Origin: an uncultured Lachnospiraceae bacterium
Lineage (GTDB): Bacteria; Bacillota; Clostridia; Lachnospirales; Lachnospiraceae
Direction of reading: 5' to 3'
Length of the DNA stretch: 64,000 nt
Assembly (NCBI GenBank): GCA_949287925.1
Contig: CASEIR010000020.1
Span: 1-64,000, forward strand
Part shown: positions 25,520 through 34,271 of the stretch, one piece after another
Layout: each line of letters opens with the position of its first letter
Position numbering within the stretch: position 1 is the first letter of the stretch
Made by a program: the position numbers and the translations under genes
The notes under the pieces: model-generated
The model's database searches: none
What the model was told of the DNA's origin: nothing
What the model saw: the letters and a program-made list of their open reading frames with translations, nothing else

Positions 25520-25570
25520 AAAAACCGGTCTTGGCAAACGACATTTGTCATATCTGCCAAGACCGGTTTC
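25520..25570. terminator. Bidirectional terminator between the Cof-type gene and operon A
   Basis: AAACCGGTCTTGGCA and TGCCAAGACCGGTTT form a perfect 15-base stem around a 16-base loop, preceded by an A-run. It ends both the plus-strand phosphatase gene and the minus-strand SorC operon. Confidence 0.9.
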
Positions 25571-25581
25571 ATCCTTCCGGA

Positions 25582-26022
25582 CTATCTTTCATTATCATAC
25601 TTTACATACGCATCCACTTTGGGCTGTGACGCGCATCCCGGTTCAAATTCATTTCCCAGAAAAGCATCTACCAGAAGCTCTCTTACTTTATTTCCCGTTG
25701 TAAAAGCGCCCATGCAGGCGATGTTTGCATCATTGCTAAGACGCGCTCTCTGCGCAGAATAAACATCGGATATCAATGCGGCGTATGCCCCCTTCACTTT
25801 ATTCGCAGCGATAGATACGCCGATGCCCGTTCCGCACAGAAGAATTCCTCTGTCGTATTCTTTGGCAGCCACCGCTTCCGCTACAGCAAATGCAGTATGT
25901 CCATAAATTGGATCTTCACTTCCAAAGTCTTTGACTTCACCATAACCTTTCTTCTCAATATACTGGATCAATTCCTCTTTTGCCGCCTGCGCGTTTGGAT
26001 CACATCCGATCGCAATTTTCAT
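25582..26022 (-). CDS. RpiB/LacAB-family sugar-phosphate isomerase, divergent copy
   Basis: A 146-residue aldose-ketose isomerase fold. The catalytic Cys loop LLCGTGIGVSIAANK is present. The usual His after Asp in the N-terminal DH motif is replaced (GCDPNA), and the HNN/HND motif reads SNDAN, lacking the phosphate-side His. It therefore differs clearly from the canonical copy next door and may be a partner subunit, as in LacAB, or use another substrate such as erythrulose-4-phosphate. AAGGAGG supports the second ATG as the start. Last gene of operon A. Confidence 0.88.
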   Translation of the reverse strand: MKIAIGCDPNAQAAKEELIQYIEKKGYGEVKDFGSEDPIYGHTAFAVAEAVAAKEYDRGILLCGTGIGVSIAANKVKGAYAALISDVYSAQRARLSNDANIACMGAFTTGNKVRELLVDAFLGNEFEPGCASQPKVDAYVKYDNER

Positions 26023-26043
26023 AAACATATCCTCCTTATCATT

Positions 26044-26499
26044 TTATAAATGTTCATATTTTTCTTCTTCGATATCCATGATCATGTTCACACGTTCCTG
26101 ATGTCTGCCTCCTTGGAACTCTGCGTTCAGCCATTCTTCGATAATCATCTTTGTCAGTTCGATGCCGATCACCCGCGCTCCAAACGCCAGAATGTTCGTA
26201 TTATTATGCTGTCTGGACAGTCTCGCCGAATACGGCTCGCTGCACACAACAGCACGGATTCCCCTTACTTTATTCGCTGCAAGCGAGATTCCCACGCCGG
26301 TTCCACAGATCAATATTCCAAGATCCACTTCATGATCCGCAACTGCGCGGGCAACCTTCTCTCCATATACCGGATAGTTACAGCTTTCTTCTGAATCCGT
26401 ACCATAATTCACAACTTCATGTCCCAGTTCATTCAAAAAATCTACGACTTCCCATTTCATGGCAACCGCAGAGTGATCATTGCCAATCCCAATCTTCAT
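26044..26499 (-). CDS. RpiB-type sugar-phosphate isomerase, canonical copy
   Basis: A 151-residue isomerase very like E. coli RpiB. It has the active-site DH in GIGNDHSA, the catalytic Cys in LICGTGVGISLAANK, and SEPYSARLSRQHNNTN with the conserved His, plus the C-terminal EGGRHQ-like FQGGRHQERV. It converts aldose-5-phosphates to ketose-5-phosphates, or in tetrose pathways erythrulose-4-phosphate to erythrose-4-phosphate. It lies 21 bases upstream of the divergent copy in operon A. Confidence 0.9.
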   Translation of the reverse strand: MKIGIGNDHSAVAMKWEVVDFLNELGHEVVNYGTDSEESCNYPVYGEKVARAVADHEVDLGILICGTGVGISLAANKVRGIRAVVCSEPYSARLSRQHNNTNILAFGARVIGIELTKMIIEEWLNAEFQGGRHQERVNMIMDIEEEKYEHL

Positions 26500-26579
26500 T
26501 CTCTTCCCGCCTTTTCATTAATATTTTATGTCTACATAAATATTAACACATTCAGCGCCAGACAGAAACATCTTTTTTC

Positions 26580-27221
26580 TCAAATCATGATTTCTCTCAG
26601 ATTCTCTACAATCCGGTCCGCACTGGATATATCCTGTCCACCTGAGGTATCGTTCCGATAGCCATAACAGAAAATCCCGGCGCTCTGGGCAGATACAACT
26701 CCGGCATGAGAATCCTCCACCGCACACGCTTCCTGCGGCGCGCATTGGGACAATTCCAATACTTTCAAGTATACATCCGGTTTGGGTTTCTTTGCCGCCA
26801 CCTCGTCTCCCGAAACTGTATAGTCAAAATAATCCTTGATTCCCAGAAGCCTTAGCGTGTCATCCACCAAAACCCGGGTAGACGAAGAAGCAAGTCCGAT
26901 TTTGATCCCCGAACTTCTGGCCATATTCAGCAATTCCACCAATCCGTCCGAAGGCTGCACATGATTATCCCTAATCTGTTCCGCCACCAGATGATACTGT
27001 TCTTTTTCCAACAAATACGGATCCCCCTGGATTCCATATCGCTCCATAACAATCCTCCAAAACCCACTGGATGATTTTCCCACGGGATCCGGAAGGTCGT
27101 CGCCAGGGTCAATCCCATATTTTCGAAACATGCTCTGTCTTGCATTCTCATGCAGAGGTTCGCTGTCCAGAAGCACGCCATCCATATCAAATATAATCAT
27201 ACTGATCTTTTGCTTTTCCAT
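26580..27221 (-). CDS. HAD-superfamily phosphatase, beta-phosphoglucomutase-like
   Basis: A 213-residue HAD-IA hydrolase with a helical cap: IIFDMDGVLLDSEP (nucleophile Asp), GLASSSTRV, the motif III Lys in AAKKPKPDVYL, and CAVEDSHAGVVSA. It may remove phosphate from a stray sugar phosphate made in operon A or isomerise a sugar phosphate. GAGGAG precedes the ATG. It sits between the second FGGY kinase and the isomerase pair. Confidence 0.9.
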   Translation of the reverse strand: MEKQKISMIIFDMDGVLLDSEPLHENARQSMFRKYGIDPGDDLPDPVGKSSSGFWRIVMERYGIQGDPYLLEKEQYHLVAEQIRDNHVQPSDGLVELLNMARSSGIKIGLASSSTRVLVDDTLRLLGIKDYFDYTVSGDEVAAKKPKPDVYLKVLELSQCAPQEACAVEDSHAGVVSAQSAGIFCYGYRNDTSGGQDISSADRIVENLREIMI

Positions 27222-27263
27222 GTTCCACTCCTCATGCTCTCCCGCCTGTCAGGACCAGACATT

Positions 27264-28772
27264 TCAGATTCTTACAGATGCAAGTTCTTTGAACTGCTGC
27301 TTTAACTCTTGATACGTATGCAGATATATCTGATAAAGTTCCTGATATACCGGCACCCATTCTTTCACCGGCTCTATCGTCTTTTTGATTCTAAGCGCCA
27401 CATCACTGGCTTCTTCCGGGCTTCCATATTCACCCAGATAAGCCGCGTTCATACACGCAAGTCCTCCCGGCGCACCCAGATTAACTTCCGGTATCTTCAA
27501 TTCCTTATCGATGACCGACGCTTTGATTTTCAGCCATATATCACTTTTACTGCAGCCTCCGCAGCACAGGATATCCCGAATCGGAATTCCGATATTTTCC
27601 GCCTGTTCCAGATTATTCTTCAGCGCGTAGCAGGTTCCTTCCATAATTGCCCGGATCAGCTCTGCCCGGTTCGTATTCAGGTTCAATCCCATAAATGTTC
27701 CCCTGGCGTCCGGATCCCAGATGGGCGCCCGCTCACCGGCCATATATGGCAGGAAAATCACTCTGGTCGGCCTTTTCGCCTGTCTCTCCACTTCTCGGTT
27801 CATACGGTTATAGGAATCCTTTTTCAGCGTTTCCCCTCCGTATATGGCGTCTCGAAACCACCGGAGTGATCCTCCGGCTGTATTCATAGCTCCATACAGA
27901 AGCGTGCTGTTTTTCTTTCTTCCCTTCAGATAAGACAGCTCCTCAACCGTTATCAGTTCATCAAATCCCACCAAAGCCACCGAACTGGTACCCGTCATCT
28001 CTGCCGCGCGCCCTCCCACATATACGCCCATCTCCAGCGCTGCTGCCGTAGCGTCTACCGTACCGGCCAGAACTACCGTGTTACAGGAAAGTCCTGTCAC
28101 AGACGCCGCTGCCTTCGAAACAGTTCCGATGGGTTCCATACAGTCATAAACCTTCGGCATCCATTCTTCACCCGCGCCGATTGCCTCCAGAAGCTCGTGG
28201 CTCCAGCATTCCCTATGTATATCATAGATCTGAGTAAGGGAAGCATGGGAATCATCAATCGTAAATTCTCCCGTAAGCTTATAATTCACATATCCATTCA
28301 CCTGAAGGACTTTATGACACTTCTCCATAATCTCCGGATGATTCCGGATAAACCACATTAATTCTGTTAGTGTAAAATAAGTATCCAGCCGGTTTCCGGT
28401 AATCTCATAAACCCTTTTTTCTCCGACTTTTTCCAGAAGCAATTCGTACTCCTGTGTGCTTCTCCGGTCCATCCATATCAGCGCGTCATGGAGCGGTTCA
28501 CCCTCACGGGTAACCGGAATTACTGCCGGTGCCTGGCTGCTTACAGATATCACCTTTACATCTTCCGGGTCCACCCAGCTCTTAGCCAGAATAATCCGAA
28601 TACATTCTGCGACCGCATTCCACCAGTCCTCCGGGTTCTGCTGCGCCCAGGAAGGCTCTGGAAGCAATGTTCCATATTCTCTTCCTGCTTCAGCAATTAC
28701 ACTGGCCTTTTCTCCGAACAAGATACATTTCACAGTTGTTGTCCCTATATCTATGCCTATGGAATAATTCAC
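27264..28772 (-). CDS. FGGY-family carbohydrate kinase, xylulokinase-like
   Basis: A 502-residue kinase of the FGGY fold: IGIDIGTTTVKCILF phosphate loop, WAQQNPEDWW, LIWMDRRS (catalytic Asp region), GTSSVAL, the C-terminal FLPYMAGERAPIWDP and the GGCSKSDIW adenosine loop. The overall pattern is that of xylulokinases, so a ketopentose or ketotetrose is the likely substrate. The start is GTG, with GGGAGG eight bases ahead. It follows the dehydrogenase gene by 18 bases in operon A. Confidence 0.92.
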   Translation of the reverse strand: MNYSIGIDIGTTTVKCILFGEKASVIAEAGREYGTLLPEPSWAQQNPEDWWNAVAECIRIILAKSWVDPEDVKVISVSSQAPAVIPVTREGEPLHDALIWMDRRSTQEYELLLEKVGEKRVYEITGNRLDTYFTLTELMWFIRNHPEIMEKCHKVLQVNGYVNYKLTGEFTIDDSHASLTQIYDIHRECWSHELLEAIGAGEEWMPKVYDCMEPIGTVSKAAASVTGLSCNTVVLAGTVDATAAALEMGVYVGGRAAEMTGTSSVALVGFDELITVEELSYLKGRKKNSTLLYGAMNTAGGSLRWFRDAIYGGETLKKDSYNRMNREVERQAKRPTRVIFLPYMAGERAPIWDPDARGTFMGLNLNTNRAELIRAIMEGTCYALKNNLEQAENIGIPIRDILCCGGCSKSDIWLKIKASVIDKELKIPEVNLGAPGGLACMNAAYLGEYGSPEEASDVALRIKKTIEPVKEWVPVYQELYQIYLHTYQELKQQFKELASVRI

Positions 28773-28790
28773 CTGGTACGCCTCCCGTCT

Positions 28791-29843
28791 TTACTTCAGA
28801 ACTTCCGGGTTACAGATGAATCTTGGCTGCTCTCCCTTCAGTATCTTTCCTACATCCTGTAATACAATCTCTGTCTGATGTCCCACAATATCGCGCGCAG
28901 ATCCGGCCAGATGCGGAGTCAGCACCACGTTGCGCAGCGACAAAAACTTATTCCCCGCCGGAATCGGCTCCACCGGATAGACGTCCAGACCTGCGCCGGC
29001 GATTTTCCCTTCGGCAAGCGCGTCATACAATGCGTCATAATCCAGTACTTTCGCACGTGCCGTATTCACAAAATATGCTGTCGGCTTCATCAGCGCAATC
29101 TTTTCCCGGCTCACCAGCCCGACAGTCTCGGGAACTACGTTGCAGTTCACACTGATAAAATCTGATTCTTTCATTACTGTATCCAGATCTGTCTTTTTCG
29201 CGCCGATTGCATCCATGGCCTCCTGCGGAACATACGGATCATAAACCAGAACCTCCATATCAAGCGCCCGGGCGCGTTTTGCAACTTCTCTGCCGATCAT
29301 TCCATATCCGATCTGTCCGAATGTCTTGCCGTACATCTCCGGTCCGCCTCCATACAGCGCAAACGGCGCAGTCGGATCCATGGACCATTCTGACATGGTC
29401 TCCGCTCGTTTTCCCGCATTGTCATTATATTGAACATTTGTCAGCTGATCCGTATATTTCAGGAGATGATCCGTCAAACTGATATTTTTGGAAACACACA
29501 TCAACAACGCAATGGTATGTTCCGCCACAGCGATCGCATTCCTTCCTCCCGCCCGCAGCACAGGAATCCCCTTTTCAGTGGCCGCTTCAATATCAACACT
29601 CGCAAAGGCTTCATTTCTGCAGCACACAATAATCCTGAGTTTTTCCGCCGCTTCGATGACTTCACGGTTGATGTCTTCAAATTCTGATATCAGAAGTTCT
29701 ACATCTTTTATCCGCTTTTTCATCTCTGGAACCGGCATCTTTTCACCAGTTACTCCATATCCGGCAAATTCATAATCCGATGTATATTCTTCCAGAATAT
29801 TCAAATATTTTCTGTCAAACCTGGCAGTAATTAAAGTTTTCAT
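28791..29843 (-). CDS. D-isomer 2-hydroxyacid dehydrogenase
   Basis: A 350-residue NAD-dependent dehydrogenase of the SerA/glyoxylate reductase superfamily. The dinucleotide loop IGYGMIGREVAKRA is followed by a YDPY acid-rich strand end. The catalytic triad is Arg in VNTARAKVLD, Glu in DVYPVEP and His in VLTPHLAGSARD. There is no ACT domain, so it is not the regulated SerA. The substrate is unknown; a 2-keto or 2-hydroxy sugar acid would suit the operon. Confidence 0.9.
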   Translation of the reverse strand: MKTLITARFDRKYLNILEEYTSDYEFAGYGVTGEKMPVPEMKKRIKDVELLISEFEDINREVIEAAEKLRIIVCCRNEAFASVDIEAATEKGIPVLRAGGRNAIAVAEHTIALLMCVSKNISLTDHLLKYTDQLTNVQYNDNAGKRAETMSEWSMDPTAPFALYGGGPEMYGKTFGQIGYGMIGREVAKRARALDMEVLVYDPYVPQEAMDAIGAKKTDLDTVMKESDFISVNCNVVPETVGLVSREKIALMKPTAYFVNTARAKVLDYDALYDALAEGKIAGAGLDVYPVEPIPAGNKFLSLRNVVLTPHLAGSARDIVGHQTEIVLQDVGKILKGEQPRFICNPEVLK

Positions 29844-29860
29844 TCCGTCACTCCTTCTTT

Positions 29861-30517
29861 CTACTTCTGTCCATACTTTGTCATAAAGAAATCATGGAAA
29901 AATTTGACATCCTCTTCTGATATCTCTACAGGGCCTCCAATACTCTGAGAATTAATATAGATCAACGCCGTCTTCTCCAGGACTTGAGATCCGGTAAACG
30001 CTTCTGCCAGAGTTCTTCCAACTGTGATAGCTCCATGGTTCGCGATCAAAGCTCCCCCCCGGTCTTTCAAAGCTCTTACAACCGCCTCTGCCATTTCTTT
30101 TGTTCCAGGCATGGTATACTCCGCCAATCTCACGTCTCCGCCAAGAATCTGTACCTGATCATCACAGATCGGCGGAATGGGTTTTCTCGCAGTCGCCATA
30201 GTCAGCGCATAGGTGGAATGGGTATGTACTATTCCGTTCACACTGGGACGATCCAGATAAACGCTGGCATGAACCGGCACTTCCACAGAGGGTTTCAATC
30301 TTCCCTCATATTCATAAGTCTTCATATTAACCACAACCATATCATCCGCACACAGACGGTCATAGTCCATTCCTGACGGCGTAATCACCATATACTCATC
30401 ATCAATGCGCGCCGAGATATTTCCCCATGTTCCCGCAACCAAACCGCTATGATACATCTTTTTTGCAGTTTCACATACTTCAAACTGAGCCAGTTTCGCT
30501 TTATCTCTGTTCATCAT
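29861..30517 (-). CDS. Class II aldolase/adducin family protein (FucA/AraD-like)
   Basis: A 218-residue zinc enzyme of the fuculose-phosphate aldolase/ribulose-phosphate epimerase fold. Visible are GTWGNISARI and ITPSGMDYDRL (phosphate loop), VHTHSTYAL (zinc His pair) and LIANHGAITVGR (third zinc His). It could cleave a phosphorylated ketose into dihydroxyacetone phosphate and an aldehyde, or act as an epimerase or decarboxylase. It sits between the two dehydrogenase genes of operon A, with AAAGGAG before the start. Confidence 0.9.
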   Translation of the reverse strand: MMNRDKAKLAQFEVCETAKKMYHSGLVAGTWGNISARIDDEYMVITPSGMDYDRLCADDMVVVNMKTYEYEGRLKPSVEVPVHASVYLDRPSVNGIVHTHSTYALTMATARKPIPPICDDQVQILGGDVRLAEYTMPGTKEMAEAVVRALKDRGGALIANHGAITVGRTLAEAFTGSQVLEKTALIYINSQSIGGPVEISEEDVKFFHDFFMTKYGQK

Positions 30518-30561
30518 CTATTTCTCCTTTTCTATCAACTATTATTCTTCAATATCAAACG

Positions 30562-31599
30562 TTAATATCTGTATTGGTACAACAGGTGTTCTCCATTCAA
30601 AAATCTTCTCACATCCGCAACAATCTGTTTTGTATGATTTACAAGAACATCATCCGTTGCTCCGGCAATATGCGGTGTAATCACAACGTTATCCAGTTCC
30701 GTAATATAAGGATGATTGCTTGCAATCGGCTCGCTTGCGTATACGTCAAATGCAGCGCCGGCAATCTTCTTTTCCCGGAGTGCATCGATCAATGCTTCTT
30801 CATCCAGGATTGCTCCTCTGGATGCATTGATAAAATATGCGGTAGGCTTCATCAATGCGATACGTTCTCTGCTTATGATACCGGTTGTATCCGGTGTAAC
30901 CTTCATATGGCAAGTGACAAAATCGGATTCCCGCATCAGTTCTTCAACCGTATTCACTTTGCGGATTCCAATCTCCTCCACATCTACTTCTCCCTGATAA
31001 GGATCATAAATGAGAAGCTGCATTCCAAACGCTCTTGCGATTCTTCCGACACGTTTTCCGATACTTCCATACCCCAGGATTCCAAGCGTTTTTCCTTTTA
31101 GCTGCGTTCCTTTGAATACCATATAGGGAGCATCCATTTTCATATCCCAGATCACATCTGCTTTCAAGCCCTCTTTTGTCACTTTATGCGCGTCTGGATT
31201 TCCCGTATATTTTCCTTCTTTCAACGCCTTATAAGCCATCGGAATCTTGCGCGCAATGGATAACATAAGACCTATCGTCATCTCGGCTGTAGAATCTGAA
31301 TTTCTTCCCGGTGTATAAAGTACCGGAATCCCTCTTTCCTTCGCCGCAGCCATATCCACATTCACTGGCGTAGCTCTGGTACAGGCAATCAACTTCAGGT
31401 TTGGCGCTCCTTCAATTACTTTTCTGGTTATATCATCGTAACTTGTAATAATCATATCCGCGTCTTTCGTTTTTTCTACCAGCTCTTCTTCCGCCATTTT
31501 AGGAAGGCCCAGCGCCCAGCCGTCCAGCACAACTTCTCCCATCTCATACAATGGCTTTAACTCCTCTTCATTGTATTCTGCTGTGAAAAATATTTTCAT
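30562..31599 (-). CDS. D-isomer 2-hydroxyacid dehydrogenase, second copy
   Basis: A 345-residue paralogue of the dehydrogenase at 28791. The NAD loop is ILGYGSIGKRVGRIA. Catalytic residues lie in INASRGAILDEEAL (Arg), DVYASEP (Glu) and VITPHIAGATDDV (His). The start used (MKIFFTAEYNEEE) follows GAGGAGG. An in-frame GTG upstream overlaps that ribosome site. The ATG lies one base beyond the TAA of the preceding kinase, so the two are translationally coupled. Confidence 0.9.
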   Translation of the reverse strand: MKIFFTAEYNEEELKPLYEMGEVVLDGWALGLPKMAEEELVEKTKDADMIITSYDDITRKVIEGAPNLKLIACTRATPVNVDMAAAKERGIPVLYTPGRNSDSTAEMTIGLMLSIARKIPMAYKALKEGKYTGNPDAHKVTKEGLKADVIWDMKMDAPYMVFKGTQLKGKTLGILGYGSIGKRVGRIARAFGMQLLIYDPYQGEVDVEEIGIRKVNTVEELMRESDFVTCHMKVTPDTTGIISRERIALMKPTAYFINASRGAILDEEALIDALREKKIAGAAFDVYASEPIASNHPYITELDNVVITPHIAGATDDVLVNHTKQIVADVRRFLNGEHLLYQYRY

Positions 31600-31600
31600 T

Positions 31601-33133
31601 TTAATCCTCCTCACTGATTGCTTGAATCTTTTTATTCATCTGATGACGATAGTTCCAGATCTGCTGGTTGTGCAGACGCACCTGCCGGTACAACTCGTAT
31701 AACAGATCATATTTCTGCGTTCTTTTTAAATTAGGCTCATAAGTCTGCCGGAATGTGCAAGCCTTCTGAATCGCTTCTTCATAGGACCGGTAAATCCCAA
31801 GTTTCACTCCGGCAATAATGGAAACGCCTTTCGCTCCCAGTTCTTTTCCCTGAGGAATCATTACCTTCATTCCCATAACATCTGCGATCATCTGCGCCCA
31901 CACAGGGCTCTTTGCTCCACCGCCGGCCAGAAATATGGTTCCTTCTTTATCCACATTCTGCAGGCAGTCTCTGATTGACATGCTGATTCCTTCGTACACT
32001 GCTCTGATCAGCTGATTTCTGGTTGTAACCTGGCTGATTCCAAAGAAACTTGCCCGTGCATATGGATGATAAAACGGCGCCCGCTCTCCCGCAACACTGA
32101 TATAAGGATGGTATACAACGCCTCCACACCCTACCGGCACACTATCCACAATCCGATCGATTTCATTAAAATCTTTTGTTGTCGCAATGTTTTCCAGCAG
32201 CCAGTCAATGTTGGGTGTCCCATTCAGGGTCGGCTGAAGCTCCACATACAATTCTTCGATGGGATGCTTTTCATACCTTGTATTTTCCGCGCCAAAACGG
32301 CAATCCTCCTTTCTCATTACTATCTCACTGGCACAGGTTGTTCCCAGGATTACACAAGCATCTTTTTCATGGATTGCTCCCAATCCGATCGCGGTCGCAG
32401 AAGTATCCAGCGCGCCTGCCACTACAGGTGTCCCCGCAGCCAGACCGACTTCCTCCGCAAATGATTCCGATATCCCGCCTGTAATGTAATCCGAGCTGAC
32501 CGGATCCGGCAGATATCCACGGTATTCATATATATCCAATTCTTTCATCAGTTCATCGGCAATTTTTCCTGTCCGGGCATCTACAAGAGAAGTGAAACTG
32601 TCTGTGATCTCCGTACCGATGATCCCGGTCATTTTATAACGCACCCAGTCTTTACAGAAAATCAATCTGGAAGCCCGGTCCAGAACTTCTTTCCGGTTAT
32701 TTTTCATCCACTTCAAAAGTATCATCTGATTTCCAAGGAGCGGTGGTGTACCTGTCGTCTCATGGTACAGCTTTCCAATCTCCGGATGCTCTTCCGTAAT
32801 TTCTTTCACTTCTGACACCGCACGTCCGTCACACCACAGAATTGCGTTCTGAACCGGTTCCCCCTGTTCATCGATCAGCCAACAGCCTTCTCCCTGTCCG
32901 GTAACTCCAATACCCTTAATTTCATTTTTATCAACCGTACCGGAGTCCATCAGTTCCCTGACACAGGATTTCACCTTCAACCAGACCTGCGTCATATCCT
33001 GTTCTTCCCAGTTCCCTCCGTCATTGATCGTTTCGCTTTCTCTGCTTGCCACTTTTACTTCCGTTCCGTTTTCATCAAACAAAACGGCTTTTACATTGGA
33101 TGTCCCTACGTCAATCCCCAGAATGTAGTCCAT
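31601..33133 (-). CDS. FGGY-family carbohydrate kinase, erythritol/L-xylulose kinase-like
   Basis: A 510-residue FGGY kinase: ILGIDVGTSNVKAVLFD, IGVTGQGEGCWLIDEQGEPVQNAILWCDGRA, VILGTTCASEIV, YHPYISVAGERAPF and AGGGAKSPVW. The GQGxGxWLID block resembles, as I recall them, the EryA/LyxK subgroup more than xylulokinases, which would suit a polyol or L-ketose. It is the first enzyme gene after the SorC regulator. The start is the ATG after TAGGAGG; an ATG seven codons upstream overlaps that site. Confidence 0.9.
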   Translation of the reverse strand: MDYILGIDVGTSNVKAVLFDENGTEVKVASRESETINDGGNWEEQDMTQVWLKVKSCVRELMDSGTVDKNEIKGIGVTGQGEGCWLIDEQGEPVQNAILWCDGRAVSEVKEITEEHPEIGKLYHETTGTPPLLGNQMILLKWMKNNRKEVLDRASRLIFCKDWVRYKMTGIIGTEITDSFTSLVDARTGKIADELMKELDIYEYRGYLPDPVSSDYITGGISESFAEEVGLAAGTPVVAGALDTSATAIGLGAIHEKDACVILGTTCASEIVMRKEDCRFGAENTRYEKHPIEELYVELQPTLNGTPNIDWLLENIATTKDFNEIDRIVDSVPVGCGGVVYHPYISVAGERAPFYHPYARASFFGISQVTTRNQLIRAVYEGISMSIRDCLQNVDKEGTIFLAGGGAKSPVWAQMIADVMGMKVMIPQGKELGAKGVSIIAGVKLGIYRSYEEAIQKACTFRQTYEPNLKRTQKYDLLYELYRQVRLHNQQIWNYRHQMNKKIQAISEED

Positions 33134-33169
33134 ACAATTCCTCCTATCCTCCATCGAACGTATCTCTTA

Positions 33170-34108
33170 TTATTCTCCACTCTTCTGTATTACTTTTCGA
33201 GCTGTTGTTTCATCCGTAATCAAAGTATTAATACACCCTGTCATCAGCGCTGCCAGAATCGCTTCCACTTTTTCATCACCACAAGCCACAAGAACCACAT
33301 TGCCAATCTCTTTCAGACATTCCATGCTGGCGTTCAACAAACGGTTTGTCAACGGACAGCAGTCCCAGGAGCCATCCTGCCGAATCGGATTCATCGCAAT
33401 ATCACCTACAAACCCTGCCGCTCTTAATGTTCTGATATCATCTTTGGTAATATGTCCTCTGGTACACATAGTGGCCTTTTCTGTAAGTTCACCGACACCA
33501 ATCACCGCAATATCACATTCCTTCATCAATTCAAACGAGGCCTTTATGCTTCGCTCTTTCATAAGCATCCGTTTTGTATCCTCATGTTCTACAACCACCG
33601 GCGCATAGAGCATATAACTTGGGCAATCCAGTTTATTCGCCAGGTTTCTGGCAATTTCATCAGATTTTTCAACCTTCTGCTCAATATTCTGGGCTCCCAT
33701 CAGCTGTACAACTCTGCATTCGCTTCTCTTATGATATACCATCTGGTTTACCACTTCTGCCAACGTACGTCCCCAGGATACGCCTATCACGCTTCCCTGT
33801 TGAATATTATTCTCCAAATATTGCGCCGCTACATTGGCGACTTTATAAATAACTGTTTCACGATCCCCGTAATCACTGGCTACAATCACCTGCTTTAACT
33901 CGAATCTTTCCTCCAGCTTGCATTCCATTTCAATATTATCTTGTTCATACCCTTTGATATTGATATTCACAATTCCCAGGTCAATCAGTGAATTAATGAT
34001 CTGATTCACCTTCTGCCTGGTAAAAGATAATCTCTTTGCTATTTCATCCTGCGTCATCCCCAATGTATAATACCAATACGCTATTTTAATATAAATATCT
34101 TCTTTCAT
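33170..34108 (-). CDS. SorC-family sugar-binding transcriptional regulator
   Basis: A 312-residue regulator. The N-terminal helix-turn-helix reads LGMTQDEIAKRLSFTRQKVNQIINSLIDLGIVNI (residues about 17-50). The C-terminal sugar-phosphate-sensing domain of the SorC/DeoR-like phosphosugar-binding fold (GVSWGRTLAEVV; IGVGELTEKATM; GDEKVEAILAALMTGCINTLITDE) senses pathway intermediates in relatives such as EryD, LsrR and CggR. First gene of operon A, directly behind a promoter overlapped by a perfect inverted repeat, so autoregulation is likely. Confidence 0.92.
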   Translation of the reverse strand: MKEDIYIKIAYWYYTLGMTQDEIAKRLSFTRQKVNQIINSLIDLGIVNINIKGYEQDNIEMECKLEERFELKQVIVASDYGDRETVIYKVANVAAQYLENNIQQGSVIGVSWGRTLAEVVNQMVYHKRSECRVVQLMGAQNIEQKVEKSDEIARNLANKLDCPSYMLYAPVVVEHEDTKRMLMKERSIKASFELMKECDIAVIGVGELTEKATMCTRGHITKDDIRTLRAAGFVGDIAMNPIRQDGSWDCCPLTNRLLNASMECLKEIGNVVLVACGDEKVEAILAALMTGCINTLITDETTARKVIQKSGE

Positions 34109-34124
34109 GTCCCCACCCTGTATT

Positions 34125-34155
34125 TTACAAATGTAATTATAAGTTACATTTGTAA
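34125..34155. promoter_or_regulatory. Candidate SorC operator of operon A
   Basis: TTACAAATGTAA (34125-34136), a seven-base spacer, and TTACATTTGTAA (34144-34155) are perfect inverted arms. The site lies just downstream of the -10 box, between promoter and regulator gene, where a bound repressor would block transcription. Confidence 0.8.
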
Positions 34156-34159
34156 TTTA

Positions 34160-34187
34160 AGTATAACATGTTTTCTTTATTTGTCAA
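34160..34187 (-). promoter_or_regulatory. Promoter of operon A
   Basis: TTGACA, 16 bases, TATACT on the minus strand. The inverted-repeat operator begins five bases downstream of the -10 box, covering the likely start site. Confidence 0.85.
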
Positions 34188-34231
34188 TCATTTTCCGCCA
34201 GACAGGCCCGAACTTTGACTTTTCGCCGTTA

Positions 34232-34268
34232 CAAAAAAACAGGGGATGGACATACCATCCCCTGTTTC
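34232..34268 (-). terminator. Terminator of operon B
   Basis: On the minus strand, AAACAGGGGATGG-TATGT-CCATCCCCTGTTT followed by TTTT. It sits just past dhaL and separates operon B from the operon A promoter. Confidence 0.92.
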
Positions 34269-34271
34269 AGG

